A DNA stretch of 42,091 nucleotides from Nitrospirales bacterium (GCA_012270585.1 JAAXIB010000037.1:1-42091); one strand, 5' to 3'; shown: positions 7,515-17,738, counted from the stretch's first letter. The notes: a model not told the origin generated them from the letters alone. Program-made: numbers and translations.

Positions 7515-8729
7515 ATGAAGCGTGAACTGATGGCAGTCATTGAGCAAGTGGGACGCGAAAAAGGCATTGATAAACATCGGGTGCTTGCGGCCGTGGAGTC
7601 TGCGCTGCTGACCGCGGCGAAGAAACGGTATGGCAACAACGAAAATATTCAGGTCCAAATCGACCCTGAAACGGGCGACATATCCATCGTGTCCCTGAAG
7701 ACCATTGCGGAGCAGATTACCGACGCCAATGCCCAGATTTCCTTGGAGGAGGCGCGGGCAATTGATGGCGAGGCCGAATTGGGCGATGAAATCGGCTCGC
7801 TCATCGACGTCGAGGAATTCGGGAGAATCGCGGCGCAGGCTGCGAAACAGGTGATTTGTCAAAAAGTCCGGGAAGCCACGTGGGAAGCGGTCGAGCGGGA
7901 ATATTCGAAGCGAGAGGGAGAATTGGTTCACGGCATCATCCTCGGACAAGAGCGTCGGAATTATCTGGTGGAGATCGGAAAGACCGAAGCCGTGTTGCCC
8001 GTCCATGAGCAGATTCCCCGTGAGGTCCACCGGCGAGGCGATCGGGTTCGGGCGTTGCTGTTGGAAGTGCGCCGGACGCCAAAAGACGTTCAGGTGATCC
8101 TGTCCCGAGCACATCCACAGTTCGTGGTCAAACTCTTTCAACTGGAGGTGCCGGAGGTCACGGAAAAAATTCTGGAGATTAAAGGGGTGGTGCGCGAACC
8201 CGGGGATCGGACCAAGATCGCGGTGTTCTCCAGGGATAAAGCCGTTGATCCGGTTGGCGCCTGTGTGGGGATTAAGGGGTCCCGCGTCCAGGCCATTGTG
8301 CGGGAACTCAAGGGAGAAAAGATCGACATCATCCCGTGGACCACGGACCCGCGCGTGTTTATCGGCGAAGCGTTGAATCCGGCCTCCATTGAGAAAGTGG
8401 GCATTGACGAGGAGAAAAAAGCGGCTCTGGTCGTGGTGGCGGACTCGCAATTGTCGTTGGCCATTGGGAAAAACGGGCAGAACGTCCGGCTTGCCGCCAA
8501 ATTGACCGGGTGGAAAATCGATATCATCAGCGTGAGCGAATATGAAAAAGAAAAGCTCGAGCGGGAACGGGAAATAAAAGCCGCATTGGCGGAGGAAACC
8601 GCCGCGCAACTTGAACAGGAGGCCGGAACGGAGAGTCAGCCGTCGGAACCCGCAAGTGACGGGAAGACAGATAAAGACCTCGATGTCACGTCAGGAGAGA
8701 CGGTTGAATCCCGGGAAGCTTCCTCGTAA
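7515..8729 (+). CDS. nusA: transcription elongation/termination factor NusA
   Basis: Binds RNA polymerase and nascent RNA; modulates pausing, termination and antitermination. The 404 residues begin MKRELMAVIEQVGREKGID, the usual NusA start. Order: N-terminal polymerase-binding domain (about 1-125), S1 domain (about 135-195, GELVHGIILGQERRNYLVEI), KH1 (about 225-285, with DPVGACVGIKGSRVQAIVRE), and KH2 (about 300-350, with SLAIGKNGQNVRLAAKLTGW). The C-terminal acidic repeats of gammaproteobacterial NusA are absent; there is only a short charged tail, as in many other phyla. A purine-rich GAAGAGGGGC lies just upstream of the ATG. Confidence 0.97.
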   Translation: MKRELMAVIEQVGREKGIDKHRVLAAVESALLTAAKKRYGNNENIQVQIDPETGDISIVSLKTIAEQITDANAQISLEEARAIDGEAELGDEIGSLIDVEEFGRIAAQAAKQVICQKVREATWEAVEREYSKREGELVHGIILGQERRNYLVEIGKTEAVLPVHEQIPREVHRRGDRVRALLLEVRRTPKDVQVILSRAHPQFVVKLFQLEVPEVTEKILEIKGVVREPGDRTKIAVFSRDKAVDPVGACVGIKGSRVQAIVRELKGEKIDIIPWTTDPRVFIGEALNPASIEKVGIDEEKKAALVVVADSQLSLAIGKNGQNVRLAAKLTGWKIDIISVSEYEKEKLEREREIKAALAEETAAQLEQEAGTESQPSEPASDGKTDKDLDVTSGETVESREASS

Positions 8730-8744
8730 GAATTGTGAATCACG

Positions 8745-11288
8745 ATGAGAGTGTATGAATTAGCCAAGAAGCTGGGCAAGGAAAGTCGGATCCTCATTGC
8801 TGAATTGGGAAAGCTGGGCATTGCGGTTTCCTCCCATAGCAATGCTTTGAGCGAGGAGGATGTGCAGAAAGCCTTGAAGGCGCTTTCGGGAAAGGCGGAT
8901 CTGCAGAAGACGCGGAAGAAGGCAACCGGTTCACTCAAACCTGGCAAAACCGCAAAGAAACCCTCCGGCTCCCCCGCAAAGGCACGCTGGCAGGCCGCGC
9001 GTGAAAAGGAAAAGGCTGCGGAAGAAGAGGTTCGCAAACCTGAGAAAAAGCACATTTTAATCAAACGACGAAAAGAAGAAGTCCCCCCGTCTCCCGAAAA
9101 CGAGACCTTGACGAAAGAAGAGCCTCCGGGAGACGGCATCATGGTTCCCAGGAGCGAACTGCCGAAACCGGTGGCCGTGGACGACGTGCCGCCCGAAGTC
9201 GCGGCCATGACTCAGGCTTTGGCTGCCGAATCGACGCTCCCTGACGCCTTGCCGTCAATCGAAGAAAAGGTTTCGCCCGTTACGGCCGGTGCGCCGGTCA
9301 CGACGCATCCTGAAAAAACGGTTGAGGAGCACAAGAAGGCCAAAGAAGAGGAGAAATCGAAAAAAAATCGGAAAGGTGTGAAACCGCGCGATGAAGACCT
9401 CTTTGCCGAGATCTATGAAGATGCGGCTCGCTGGCAGGACCTTCGTCCCCTTCCCACCCTGAGACGGGAAGAACGATTGCGGCACGTCCCGTCGGCTACG
9501 CCGACTGAAATCACGAAACCCAGAAGGAAGACCGTCAAACTGTCATCGGGCATTACGGTGAAGGACTTTGCGGAACACTTGGGGATCCGGACAGCGGATG
9601 TGATTCGTAAGTTAATGGAAATGGGCGTCGGCCTCACGCTGAATCAACCCATGGATCTGGATGCCGGTGTGCTGATTGCCGAGGGGCTTGGGATTCAGGT
9701 CGAGATCCAGACGGAAAAGGCTGGTGAGGCACTGTTGGAAGAAATACTTGAGCCGACGACCGAGTCACAATTCGTGCCCCGGGCTCCGGTGGTCACCATT
9801 ATGGGGCACGTGGATCATGGAAAAACGTCTTTACTCGATGCGATTCGCCAAACCAAGGTGACGCAACAGGAAGCGGGAGGCATTACGCAACATATCGGAG
9901 CTTACTCCGTGCAGGTCGGGGAAAAAAGTGTGACGTTTCTGGATACCCCCGGCCACGAAGCGTTTACGGCCATGCGGGCACGCGGGGCACAAGTTACCGA
10001 TATCGTGGTCCTGGTGGTCGCTGCGGACGACGGCGTCATGCCGCAAACCCTTGAGGCCGCCAATCATGCCCAAGCCGCCAACGTCCCCATCGTGGTGGCT
10101 GTCAACAAGATCGATAAACCCGGAGCCAATCCGGATCGAGTCAAGCAGGGCCTGTCTGAACAGGGCCTCGTTCCGGAAGCCTGGGGCGGACAGACCATCT
10201 ACGTGGAAGTGTCGGCGAAAGAAAAGCAGGGGTTGGAGACGTTATTGGAGATGTTGCTGCTTCAAGCCGAGGTCATGGAGTTGAGGACGGACGTGACCCA
10301 ACCCACGAAGGGGGTCGTGTTGGAGGCCAAATTGGACCGTGGTCGTGGTCCCGTGGCCACCGTCTTGGTCCAAAGCGGGACGTTGAACGTCGGCGCCGCG
10401 TACGTGGTAGGCGCAACCAGTGGTCGCGTACGGGCGCTGGTGTCGCACGATGGAAAGAAAGTCCGTGAGGCCGGGCCCTCCACCCCCGTCGAGGTGATAG
10501 GCTTGTTGGGGTTGCCGGCGGCAGGCGATCAATTAGTGGTCGTCAAAGATGAGCGGGTGGCCCGGGAGATTGCCGGGTCCCGACAACAGAAATTGCGCAC
10601 GGCTGAGCTTGGGACCGGTCCGAGCCGGCTCACGTTGGACGAGCTGTTTGCACAAGGCCAGGAGGCGGACAAGAAAGAATTGGCGTTGTTGGTGAAAGCG
10701 GATGCTCAAGGGTCGGTCGGGGCCTTGTGCGAATCCATAGCAAAAATCTCCTCCGATACCGTCAAGGTGCAGATTATTCATCGGGGCGTGGGGGGCGTCA
10801 CCGAATCGGACGTATTGCTGGCATCCGCGTCGAAGGCGCTGGTGGTTGGATTTCACATTCGTCCGGACCCCAAGGCAACAGCGCTCGCCGAACGAGAGGG
10901 CGTTGAGATTCGACTCCATACCATAATTTATAATGCGATTGCAGACGTCAAAGCCGCCGCCGAGGGATTGCTGGAGCCGACTCTCACCGAGCGCGTGTTG
11001 GGACGCGCAGAGGTTCGACAGGTCTTTACGATCCCCAAAGTCGGCGCGATTGCAGGCTGTTACGTCACGAACGGGCATATTGCCCGCGCGAGCGAGGGGA
11101 TTCGCCTGCTGCGGGACAGCGTGATCGTCTATGAAGGCAAATTGGGTTCGTTGCGGCGCTTTAAAGATGACGTCCGGGAAGTGCAGCAAGGGTATGAGTG
11201 CGGGATTGCCATTGAAAACTTCAATGATATTAAAGCCGGCGACGTGATTGAAGCGTACGTCTTTGATAGGAAGACGGCGAAATTGTAA
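8745..11288 (+). CDS. infB: translation initiation factor IF-2
   Basis: GTPase that places initiator tRNA on the 30S subunit and promotes subunit joining. 847 residues. An N-terminal IF2_N module ([20 protein letters not shown]) is followed by a long charged linker rich in Lys and Glu (about 55-260), then a second IF2_N-like module ([20 protein letters not shown]). The GTPase domain has G1 GHVDHGKT (354-361), G2 GGITQHIG, G3 DTPGHEAF, G4 NKID and G5 SAKE. Domains II, III and IV follow, ending with the fMet-tRNA-binding part ([20 protein letters not shown]). It starts 15 bases after nusA. Confidence 0.97.
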   Translation: MRVYELAKKLGKESRILIAELGKLGIAVSSHSNALSEEDVQKALKALSGKADLQKTRKKATGSLKPGKTAKKPSGSPAKARWQAAREKEKAAEEEVRKPEKKHILIKRRKEEVPPSPENETLTKEEPPGDGIMVPRSELPKPVAVDDVPPEVAAMTQALAAESTLPDALPSIEEKVSPVTAGAPVTTHPEKTVEEHKKAKEEEKSKKNRKGVKPRDEDLFAEIYEDAARWQDLRPLPTLRREERLRHVPSATPTEITKPRRKTVKLSSGITVKDFAEHLGIRTADVIRKLMEMGVGLTLNQPMDLDAGVLIAEGLGIQVEIQTEKAGEALLEEILEPTTESQFVPRAPVVTIMGHVDHGKTSLLDAIRQTKVTQQEAGGITQHIGAYSVQVGEKSVTFLDTPGHEAFTAMRARGAQVTDIVVLVVAADDGVMPQTLEAANHAQAANVPIVVAVNKIDKPGANPDRVKQGLSEQGLVPEAWGGQTIYVEVSAKEKQGLETLLEMLLLQAEVMELRTDVTQPTKGVVLEAKLDRGRGPVATVLVQSGTLNVGAAYVVGATSGRVRALVSHDGKKVREAGPSTPVEVIGLLGLPAAGDQLVVVKDERVAREIAGSRQQKLRTAELGTGPSRLTLDELFAQGQEADKKELALLVKADAQGSVGALCESIAKISSDTVKVQIIHRGVGGVTESDVLLASASKALVVGFHIRPDPKATALAEREGVEIRLHTIIYNAIADVKAAAEGLLEPTLTERVLGRAEVRQVFTIPKVGAIAGCYVTNGHIARASEGIRLLRDSVIVYEGKLGSLRRFKDDVREVQQGYECGIAIENFNDIKAGDVIEAYVFDRKTAKL

Positions 11289-11348
11289 CCCCCCATCGAC
11301 GGTGTGGCCGCACTGAGTGGTGGGTGTTGCGCGTCGTGCTGAAAACCG

Positions 11349-11630
11349 ATGGTAGTTGGGGTCTGTCGGATAGAATTGCATTTTCCCGAAGGACATTCAC
11401 TGAAATCGAAGCGTCAAATTCTGTCCAGCCTCAAAGCGCGTCTGTGCAGGACGTTCAAAGTGTCGGTGGCCGAGCTTGACGATCATGATCTCTGGCAACG
11501 CTCCGTGTTGGGCATTGCCTGTATCGCGAATGAATCGAGTCACGTGAATCGGGTTCTCGATCAATCGATCAATATGATTCGGGCCACCCCAACGTTGGAG
11601 TTGCTCAATTTTCGCATCGAACTGTTGTAG
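11349..11630 (+). CDS. DUF503 (YlxP-like) family protein
   Basis: 93 residues, the whole length of a DUF503 protein. Typical signatures are the start MVVGVCRIELHFPEGHSLKS, KSKRQILSSLKARLCRTFKV, VAELDDHDLWQRSVLGIACI and the terminal LLNFRIELL. The biochemical role is not established; the family is found between infB and rbfA in many bacteria, including Bacillus subtilis (ylxP), which suggests a role in ribosome assembly or translation. Start at ATG 11349, 60 bases after infB. Its stop is 22 bases before the chosen rbfA start. Confidence 0.92.
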   Translation: MVVGVCRIELHFPEGHSLKSKRQILSSLKARLCRTFKVSVAELDDHDLWQRSVLGIACIANESSHVNRVLDQSINMIRATPTLELLNFRIELL

Positions 11631-11652
11631 GGTGGGAAGAAGCGCGAGTGTC

Positions 11653-12063
11653 GTGTCGAAGCCGGCGTATAAACGATCGGTCAGGGTGGCTGATCAAATC
11701 AGAATGGAGGTCGCGGACATTCTTGCCAGAAAATGCAAGGATCCGCGGCTCCAATTCGTGACGGTGACCGACGTTGAGATGAATAACGACCTGAGGAAAG
11801 CCCGGGTCTACGTGTCCTTGTTGGGGAACCAGGTCGAGGAGAAAGCCGTCGGAAAGATTCTTGAAAATGCGTCCGGGTTTGTTCGGTTGGAATTGGGGCG
11901 GCGCTTGGAGTTGCGCTATACACCGGAGGTGACATTCTGGTTCGACTCGAGCGGCTCGCGAGCGGAACAGATCGACCGGATCCTTGACGCCGTGCTCCCT
12001 GGTGACGAGTCGGGGTGCGAGGGGAATGGTTGGGGCGAATCCGGGGACGAGGGCAAGGTATGA
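11653..12063 (+). CDS. rbfA: 30S ribosome-binding factor RbfA
   Basis: KH-fold protein needed for late 16S rRNA maturation and cold adaptation. The frame is open from a GTG at 11632; the GTG at 11653 is chosen because GGAAGAAG (11635-11642) is then a well-placed ribosome binding site and the protein starts MSKPAYKRSVRVADQIRME. That gives 136 residues. Core signatures: DPRLQFVTVTDVEMNNDLRK and ARVYVSLLGN, then LRYTPEVTFWFDSS and the terminal AEQIDRILD. The last 20 residues are a Gly-rich, charged tail. The stop overlaps the start of truB (ATGATG region), so the two are translationally coupled. Confidence 0.93.
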   Translation: MSKPAYKRSVRVADQIRMEVADILARKCKDPRLQFVTVTDVEMNNDLRKARVYVSLLGNQVEEKAVGKILENASGFVRLELGRRLELRYTPEVTFWFDSSGSRAEQIDRILDAVLPGDESGCEGNGWGESGDEGKV

Positions 12064-13040
12064 TGGCCGAATGGGTTGATGGTCTGCCTCCCGGTCATGT
12101 GACACCGGCTGTGCCGGACGGTGTGCTGAACGTCTCGAAGCCTGCCGGGTGGACGTCGCACGACGTTGTGGCCAAAGTTCGCCGTCTTCTGCAGATCCGT
12201 AAAGTGGGACACGCCGGCACCTTGGACCCCGAAGCCACCGGCGTCCTTCCCGTCCTGCTGGGGAAAGGCACGAGACTCTCGGCCTTTCTTCTGCATTGGG
12301 ATAAGGAATATGAAGCCGTCTTGCGTCTGGGGCAGGAGACGACGACCCAGGACGCCACGGGCACCATTGTACGTGACTGTTCCGTCCAAGAGTTTCGTCC
12401 CGAGACCATTCACGCGGCGGTTGCGCAATTTCAAGGTGAACAACGGCAAATACCGCCCATGTATTCGGCGGTCAAAATGGCGGGACAACCGCTGTACAAA
12501 GCGGCCCGTGCAGGCAAAACCCTTGACCGCCAGGCGCGTCCCATCACTATTTACCACATTGAGGTCAGGGCACTGGCTTTGCCCTACGTCACGCTGTGGG
12601 TTCGCTGTTCCAAAGGGACGTACATTCGCACCTTATGTGCGGATATCGGCCAGGTATTGGGCGTGGGGGGGCATCTGAGCCAATTAACCCGAATGCGCGT
12701 TGGACCGTTTCACCTCGACCGGGCGTGGCCACTTGGTGACATCGGACGCGGCGATGACCTGTTCGAACACCCGGGGGCGTTTCTGAATCTCGATGAGGCC
12801 TTGGCTCATCTTCCGGCGGTGGTCGTGAGTCCCGCCATGGTGGGGAAGGTTTTGAATGGCGCGCCCGTTTCGGACGCTGCCCTTTGGTCGGAGGATCATC
12901 GGGAGAACCCCATGGAAACGTTGATTCGGGTCAAAGACGACATGGGACGGTTGCTGGCCCTCGGCAAATGGGCTCCGTCGATGGTGGATGTGCCGAGACA
13001 TCAATTACAGATGGTCAAAGTGTTTGGAGAGACGTCTTGA
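12060..13040 (+). CDS. truB: tRNA pseudouridine-55 synthase TruB
   Basis: Converts U55 in the T loop of tRNAs to pseudouridine. The start is one of two adjacent ATGs (12060 or 12063) overlapping the rbfA stop. 326 residues. The catalytic motif GHAGTLDPEATGVLPV contains the nucleophile Asp56. Other family blocks: NVSKPAGWTSHDVV, KEYEAVLRLGQETTTQDATG, QIPPMYSAVKMAGQPLYKAA and CSKGTYIRTLCADIG. The C-terminal part after about 240 is a diverged PUA-like extension. The downstream gap of 64 bases leads to rpsO. Confidence 0.96.
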   Translation: MMAEWVDGLPPGHVTPAVPDGVLNVSKPAGWTSHDVVAKVRRLLQIRKVGHAGTLDPEATGVLPVLLGKGTRLSAFLLHWDKEYEAVLRLGQETTTQDATGTIVRDCSVQEFRPETIHAAVAQFQGEQRQIPPMYSAVKMAGQPLYKAARAGKTLDRQARPITIYHIEVRALALPYVTLWVRCSKGTYIRTLCADIGQVLGVGGHLSQLTRMRVGPFHLDRAWPLGDIGRGDDLFEHPGAFLNLDEALAHLPAVVVSPAMVGKVLNGAPVSDAALWSEDHRENPMETLIRVKDDMGRLLALGKWAPSMVDVPRHQLQMVKVFGETS

Positions 13041-13104
13041 GCGCAACTCGCTCACGCCTTTTCATGAAACAAGTATGAAATAAATAAGGAAGAAGGAGGC
13101 TGGC

Positions 13105-13374
13105 ATGACAGCGGTCAAGGAAGCAAAATCCGAAATCGTGCAGCGACATCGCGCACATGAACGGGATACGGGTTCGTCAGAGGTGCAGGTTGCCTTGTTG
13201 ACGAACCGCATCAACTATTTAACCGACCATTTGCGTACGCATAAAAAAGACCATCATTCGCGACATGGGTTGTTGAAAATGGTGAGCCTTCGACGACGCT
13301 TGTTGGATTATTTGCATCGAAAAGATGTCGGGCGCTATCGCGCCCTGCTTGGGAAATTAGGGCTGCGGAAATAA
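13105..13374 (+). CDS. rpsO: 30S ribosomal protein S15
   Basis: Primary 16S rRNA-binding protein of the small-subunit platform. 89 residues, exactly the usual length. Signatures: [39 protein letters not shown] and [21 protein letters not shown] very strong ribosome binding site (AAGAAGGAGG) lies 7-16 bases upstream. It precedes pnp, the conserved rpsO-pnp pair in which PNPase often controls its own message. Confidence 0.98.
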   Translation: MTAVKEAKSEIVQRHRAHERDTGSSEVQVALLTNRINYLTDHLRTHKKDHHSRHGLLKMVSLRRRLLDYLHRKDVGRYRALLGKLGLRK

Positions 13375-13423
13375 CCACCCTGCTCAACGGGGGATGTCAT
13401 GAAGGCAAGAAGGAGAGAGGTAC

Positions 13424-15526
13424 ATGGTGCAAGCAGTTGAATTGGAGATAGCGGGACGCACGATGCGGTTGGAGACGGGTCGGATGGCCAAGCTGGCCGA
13501 TGGAGCCGTGTTGGCCTCCTATGGGGAGACCGTGGTCCTGGCGACGGCGGTGGCGTCCAAAACGTTGAAGCCGGATACGGATTTTTTGCCGCTCACGGTA
13601 AATTATCAGGAAAAGGCCTATTCGGCCGGGAAAATTCCAGGAGGGTATTTCAAGCGGGAAGGGGCTCCGTCGGAAAAAGAAACCCTGACGAGCCGGCTCA
13701 TTGACCGGCCGATTCGCCCCTTGATTCCGGAGCGATTTTATTATGAGACACAAGTCATTGCGTCGGTGCTTTCGGTGGACCAATCAATGACCTCGGAAGT
13801 GGTGGGAATCACCGCTGCCTCAGCCGCACTCGCGATCTCGGATATTCCCTTCGGCGGCCCGTTGGCCGGCGTCAAAATCGGACGCGTGAACGGTCAATTC
13901 GTGGTCAACCCCAGCATGCAGGAACTCCAGAACAGCGAACTCGATTTGGTTGTCGCAGGCACCGAGGACGCGATCCTGATGGTGGAAGCCGGGGCGAACG
14001 GACTGCCCGAGTCCGTGTTCCTTGATGCGTTGGCGTTGGCCCATTCGGAAATCAGGAAGCTTGTTGGGAAAATCGTCGAGTTACAGGCGGCGGCTGGACG
14101 GACCAAGCGGGTGGTGCCGGTTGAGCCGGTCGACGAGGAATTGGAACAACGGGTCCGCGAATTGGTGGCCGGTCCGATTCGGGAAGCCGTACTCATCGCC
14201 AACAAGACCGACCGGCAGGAGCGACTGGATCAGGTCCTGGCCGAGGCGGTCGATAAGCTGGGCGATGAGGATCCGGTGCGCTGTCGGCACGTCAAAGAGG
14301 TCTATCATGACGTGGAATACCGTGAAGTCCGCGAGACGATTCTGGACAAGCACATCCGAGCCGATGGTCGGGGTCCTTCCGATATTCGGCCCATTACGTG
14401 CGAAACGAGTCTGTTGCCGCGTACGCATGGCTCCGCCCTGTTCACGAGAGGGGAAACCCAGAGCCTGGCCGTGGTCACGCTGGGGACCTCTGACGATGAG
14501 CAACGCATCGATGCGCTGGAAGGGGAGTATTTCCGCAACTTCATGCTCCATTATAATTTTCCGCCGTTCAGCGTAGGGGAAGCCCGGCCGTTGCGCTCGC
14601 CTGGGCGGCGCGAAGTCGGGCATGGGAAACTTGCGGAGCGGGCGTTGAAGTCGGTGCTGCCGGACAGGGAGGAATTTCCCTATACCATTCGCATTGTCTC
14701 GGACATTTTGGAATCCAATGGCTCCTCCTCCATGGCCACGGTGTGCGGAGGTACCTTGGCCATGATGGATGCCGGGGTGCCCATTAAGGAACCGGTGGCG
14801 GGTATTGCCATGGGGCTCATCAAAGACGGCGATCGGGTCCTGATTTTATCGGATATTCTGGGACTCGAAGATCATCTGGGAGACATGGATTTTAAAGTGA
14901 CGGGGACACGAACGGGCGTCACCGCGCTCCAGATGGATATCAAAATCGAGGGGATCACGATTGATTTGATGCGGCAGGCACTTGAACAGGCCCGGGCCGG
15001 ACGACTCCACATTTTGGAAAAAATGCAGGAGTCGCTCTCATCCCCTCGGGAGTCCCTGGCACCTCATGCCCCTCGCATTTTTACGCTTCAGATCAAACCG
15101 GACAAGATTCGGGACGTCATCGGACCAGGCGGGAAAGTCATTCGCGGCATCATTGCGGAATGCGGGGTCAAGGTCAACGTCGACGATTCGGGTTTGGTGA
15201 CGATCGCGTCAGTGGACGAAACGTCGGCCCAACAGGCGATTGACATGATCAACCGGTTGACGGAGGAAGCGACCGTGGGAAAAACCTACCTGGGGACCGT
15301 CCGGAAGATCGTCGATTTTGGCGCCTTTGTCGAGATTTTACCCAACGTCGATGGCTTGGTGCATATTTCACAATTGGCCGAGCATCGAGTTAAATCCGTG
15401 GCCGATGAACTGGCGGAAGGCGAACAGGTCCTGGTCAAGGTTTTGGAAATCGACAAGCAGGGTAAAATTCGTCTAAGCCGCAAAGAGGCGTTAATGGAGT
15501 CGGAACAGCCCCCTGCCGCCTCCTAG
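13424..15526 (+). CDS. pnp: polyribonucleotide nucleotidyltransferase (PNPase)
   Basis: 3'-5' phosphorolytic exoribonuclease of the RNA degradosome and RNA turnover. 700 residues, normal length. Order: first RNase PH domain (about 10-140, with KAYSAGKIPGGYFKREGAPS), an alpha-helical linker, second RNase PH domain (about 310-540, with TRGETQSLAVVTLGT, PPFSVGEARPLRSPGRREVG and MDFKVTGTRTGVTALQMDIK), KH domain (IGPGGKVIRGIIAECGVKVN) and S1 domain (YLGTVRKIVDFGAFVEILPN, then DGLVHISQLAEHRV). The ATG at 13424 has AGGAGAGAGG just upstream. It sits 49 bases after rpsO. Confidence 0.98.
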   Translation: MVQAVELEIAGRTMRLETGRMAKLADGAVLASYGETVVLATAVASKTLKPDTDFLPLTVNYQEKAYSAGKIPGGYFKREGAPSEKETLTSRLIDRPIRPLIPERFYYETQVIASVLSVDQSMTSEVVGITAASAALAISDIPFGGPLAGVKIGRVNGQFVVNPSMQELQNSELDLVVAGTEDAILMVEAGANGLPESVFLDALALAHSEIRKLVGKIVELQAAAGRTKRVVPVEPVDEELEQRVRELVAGPIREAVLIANKTDRQERLDQVLAEAVDKLGDEDPVRCRHVKEVYHDVEYREVRETILDKHIRADGRGPSDIRPITCETSLLPRTHGSALFTRGETQSLAVVTLGTSDDEQRIDALEGEYFRNFMLHYNFPPFSVGEARPLRSPGRREVGHGKLAERALKSVLPDREEFPYTIRIVSDILESNGSSSMATVCGGTLAMMDAGVPIKEPVAGIAMGLIKDGDRVLILSDILGLEDHLGDMDFKVTGTRTGVTALQMDIKIEGITIDLMRQALEQARAGRLHILEKMQESLSSPRESLAPHAPRIFTLQIKPDKIRDVIGPGGKVIRGIIAECGVKVNVDDSGLVTIASVDETSAQQAIDMINRLTEEATVGKTYLGTVRKIVDFGAFVEILPNVDGLVHISQLAEHRVKSVADELAEGEQVLVKVLEIDKQGKIRLSRKEALMESEQPPAAS

Positions 15527-15599
15527 AGAGAGGGCTTGTTTGACCAGCCGGTGACGGGTATCCCGGCAGACTATTCTTTCAATCTTGGATAGCCGGACA

Positions 15600-16877
15600 A
15601 TGACCTGGACGCGGAAGATCGTCCTCGATAACGGTGTTCGCCTGGTAATGGAACGCATGCCGTCGCTCAAGTCCGTCGCCCTGAGCGTCTGGGAAAATGT
15701 CGGCACCAGGGATGAGGGGCCCCGGCAAAGAGGTTTTGCCCACTTTCTTGAACATATGATGTTCAAAGGCACTCGCCGTCGGTCCGCGACGCGGATTTCT
15801 CACGAAATCGATAGTCTGGGCGGAGAGATGAATGCCTTTACCATGCATGAAACCACCACGCTGTACATCAAAGTATTGGATCAACAAATCGGGCAGGCAA
15901 TCGACTTGTTGGCCGACGTCTTCTATCACTCCCGTTTTGATCGCAAGGAAATCGAACGGGAAAAACAGGTCGTGTTGGAGGAGATCCGAACGGTTCGAGA
16001 CGACCCCGAAGACTTTGTGCAGGAACTGCATGCCAGGCAGGTGTTACGGGGGCATCCCCTGGGCCGGTCGATCCTGGGTGATCGGGCCACCATGAAACGC
16101 GTTCAGAGACGCGATCTTCTCCATTACCTGGATCAACACTATCGTCCGGAGAAGACCGTGATTGCGGTGGCGGGGAATTTTGAGGTGAAGAAGGTCGAGG
16201 CCTTGGTCAAGGCCGCCTTTGGAAAGTGGAACCCCGTCGGGAGTGAGGGGAATGGGGGGCAACGGCAGAAGCCGCCCCACGTTCGGGGAGGGATCATGGT
16301 GCATCGGAAGCGATTGGAGCAGGTTCATCTCTGCATGGGATTTAAGGGACTGCCCATGGCCCATCCGGCCCGATACGCGGCCCATACGCTCAACGTCCTT
16401 CTTGGGGGAGGGATGAGTTCCCGACTCTTTCAGGAAATTCGGGAGAAACGCGGTCTGGCGTATACGATTTATTCCCAATTGTCGAGCTTCTCAGATGGCG
16501 GGGTGTTGACCATTTATGCGGCGAGCGCGGCCAAAGAGGCGCCCTCGGTGGTGGGCGTGGTGTGTCGGGAAATCAAGAAATTTCGGAAACGCGGGCCTCT
16601 TCCCCAAGAATTGGAGCGAACCAAAAACCAATTGAAAGGGACCTTGATGCTGGGGTTGGAAGGGACCTATGGGCGAATGAACAAGTTGGCCAAAGATGAA
16701 CTCGCGCAGGGGCGATACGTGTCCCTCCGGGAACTCGTGTCTGAAATTGATCGCGTTTCCGTGCAGGACGTTCAAGAAATATGTTGGGATCTTTTGGATT
16801 TCGGCTCGATGTCCGTGACGGCGTTGGGACCCGTGAACCCGGAAACTTTTCAGGAAAAAATTTTTGCGCAGGCTTGA
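15600..16877 (+). CDS. M16 family zinc metallopeptidase (processing-peptidase-like)
   Basis: Pitrilysin/insulinase superfamily. From ATG 15600 it has 425 residues (a TTG at 15585 is an alternative). The inverted zinc motif HFLEH is visible (His48, Glu51, His52) in RGFAHFLEHMMFKGT, with the downstream zinc-ligand helix REKQVVLEEI and the family block LGGEMNAFTMHETTTLYIKV. The second, inactive half follows, with GGGMSSRLFQEIREKRGLAY. It resembles the single-chain bacterial homologues of mitochondrial processing peptidase. An M16 gene following pnp is conserved in several phyla (for example Bacillus). No signal peptide is evident, so it is probably cytosolic. Substrate unknown. Confidence 0.93.
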   Translation: MTWTRKIVLDNGVRLVMERMPSLKSVALSVWENVGTRDEGPRQRGFAHFLEHMMFKGTRRRSATRISHEIDSLGGEMNAFTMHETTTLYIKVLDQQIGQAIDLLADVFYHSRFDRKEIEREKQVVLEEIRTVRDDPEDFVQELHARQVLRGHPLGRSILGDRATMKRVQRRDLLHYLDQHYRPEKTVIAVAGNFEVKKVEALVKAAFGKWNPVGSEGNGGQRQKPPHVRGGIMVHRKRLEQVHLCMGFKGLPMAHPARYAAHTLNVLLGGGMSSRLFQEIREKRGLAYTIYSQLSSFSDGGVLTIYAASAAKEAPSVVGVVCREIKKFRKRGPLPQELERTKNQLKGTLMLGLEGTYGRMNKLAKDELAQGRYVSLRELVSEIDRVSVQDVQEICWDLLDFGSMSVTALGPVNPETFQEKIFAQA

Positions 16878-16906
16878 AAACCCGGAAATTTTCCCTGGAA
16901 AGACTC

Positions 16907-16935
16907 TTGACAACTTGCAACGGGATGAGTAGCAT
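16907..16935 (+). promoter_or_regulatory. sigma70-type promoter of the exported-protein pair
   Basis: TTGACA (16907-16912), 17-base spacer, TAGCAT (16930-16935). It has the same hexamers and spacing as the tRNA-Lys promoter. It lies in the 219-base gap after the M16 gene and leaves a leader of roughly 155 bases before the first start codon. Confidence 0.65.
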
Positions 16936-17096
16936 GGGCCACTCTGATTAAAAGCGGGAAGGTCGTGAGGATCGAATCGGCCTTTCAGGCGTTGAGAAAA
17001 AAGGAGAAGTGCTTTTTCGTTGCAATTGAAGAGTTTTTTGGTTAAAAAGTACAAGTCGTTATTTTTATTATGTCATCCTAAGTAAAGGAGGGGGAA

Positions 17097-17645
17097 ATGA
17101 AGAAGTCATTTTTCCGTGGGGGCGTTGTGGGAGTGCTCGCTGCAGGTCTGATGCTCGTTGGGTTCATCGGTCTGGCAGATGCCCAAAAGGGCCCCTGTTC
17201 CAGCAACAAGAAATGTAGCGGTGATCCAAATGAAGTAGCCACTATCGGAGACATGGCCCTCAAAGGGACCGCACCCGCAAGCTTGAAGGGTCGCGTGTAT
17301 GCCCACTGGGCCGACAATCCGGCCGGAGAGATTCTCTTTGGCATTCAATATTGGAACACCAGCAACCCCGGCGAAACCGGTGATCCCCTTGGGCGTGCTT
17401 CCGATGACCGGGACGTGGCCATTCCTGATCCGCTGTTTGTCTGCTGCGCATGGGGGTATCAAGGTGGTGAGGAGCGCAACAGTCCATATGCAGGATGGTA
17501 CAACCCGCAAACCACGGTGCGGTTGCGGGTGAAAGATTCCGCATTGATGAAGCAGTTGACCGACGCGTCGCAAAATTTGGTGGCCATGGAAGTGCAACTC
17601 GACGGCAACACAGTCACGGGCTTCAAAGTCCTTGCTGCCGAATAA
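17097..17645 (+). CDS. exported protein of unknown function (first of a pair)
   Basis: 182 residues with a clear Sec signal peptide: basic start MKKSFFRGG, hydrophobic core VVGVLAAGLMLVGFIGL and cleavage site after ADA (about residue 29). The mature protein begins QKGPCSSNKKCSG and has four Cys: CSSNKKC near the start and a CC pair in LFVCCAWGYQGG. Repeated Trp/Tyr/Gly segments (YAHWADNPAGEILFGIQYWN, SPYAGWYNPQTTVRLRV) suggest a beta-rich fold. No family recognised. A very strong ribosome binding site (AAAGGAGGGGG) precedes the ATG. With its own strong promoter it is likely well expressed and periplasmic or secreted. It is followed by a second exported gene 93 bases on. Confidence 0.85.
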   Translation: MKKSFFRGGVVGVLAAGLMLVGFIGLADAQKGPCSSNKKCSGDPNEVATIGDMALKGTAPASLKGRVYAHWADNPAGEILFGIQYWNTSNPGETGDPLGRASDDRDVAIPDPLFVCCAWGYQGGEERNSPYAGWYNPQTTVRLRVKDSALMKQLTDASQNLVAMEVQLDGNTVTGFKVLAAE

Positions 17646-17738
17646 TAACTGCCGAATTTGGTGTTTATACCAACTGGAAAGGGATTCATTCATTTTAAGA
17701 GTTCTTATTTTTGGCGCTTAATTGAGGAGGAAGGAATC

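Noticed and set aside
12166-12678. Overlapping plus-strand frame inside truB
   Set aside because: Cys/Arg-rich translation typical of an out-of-frame shadow.
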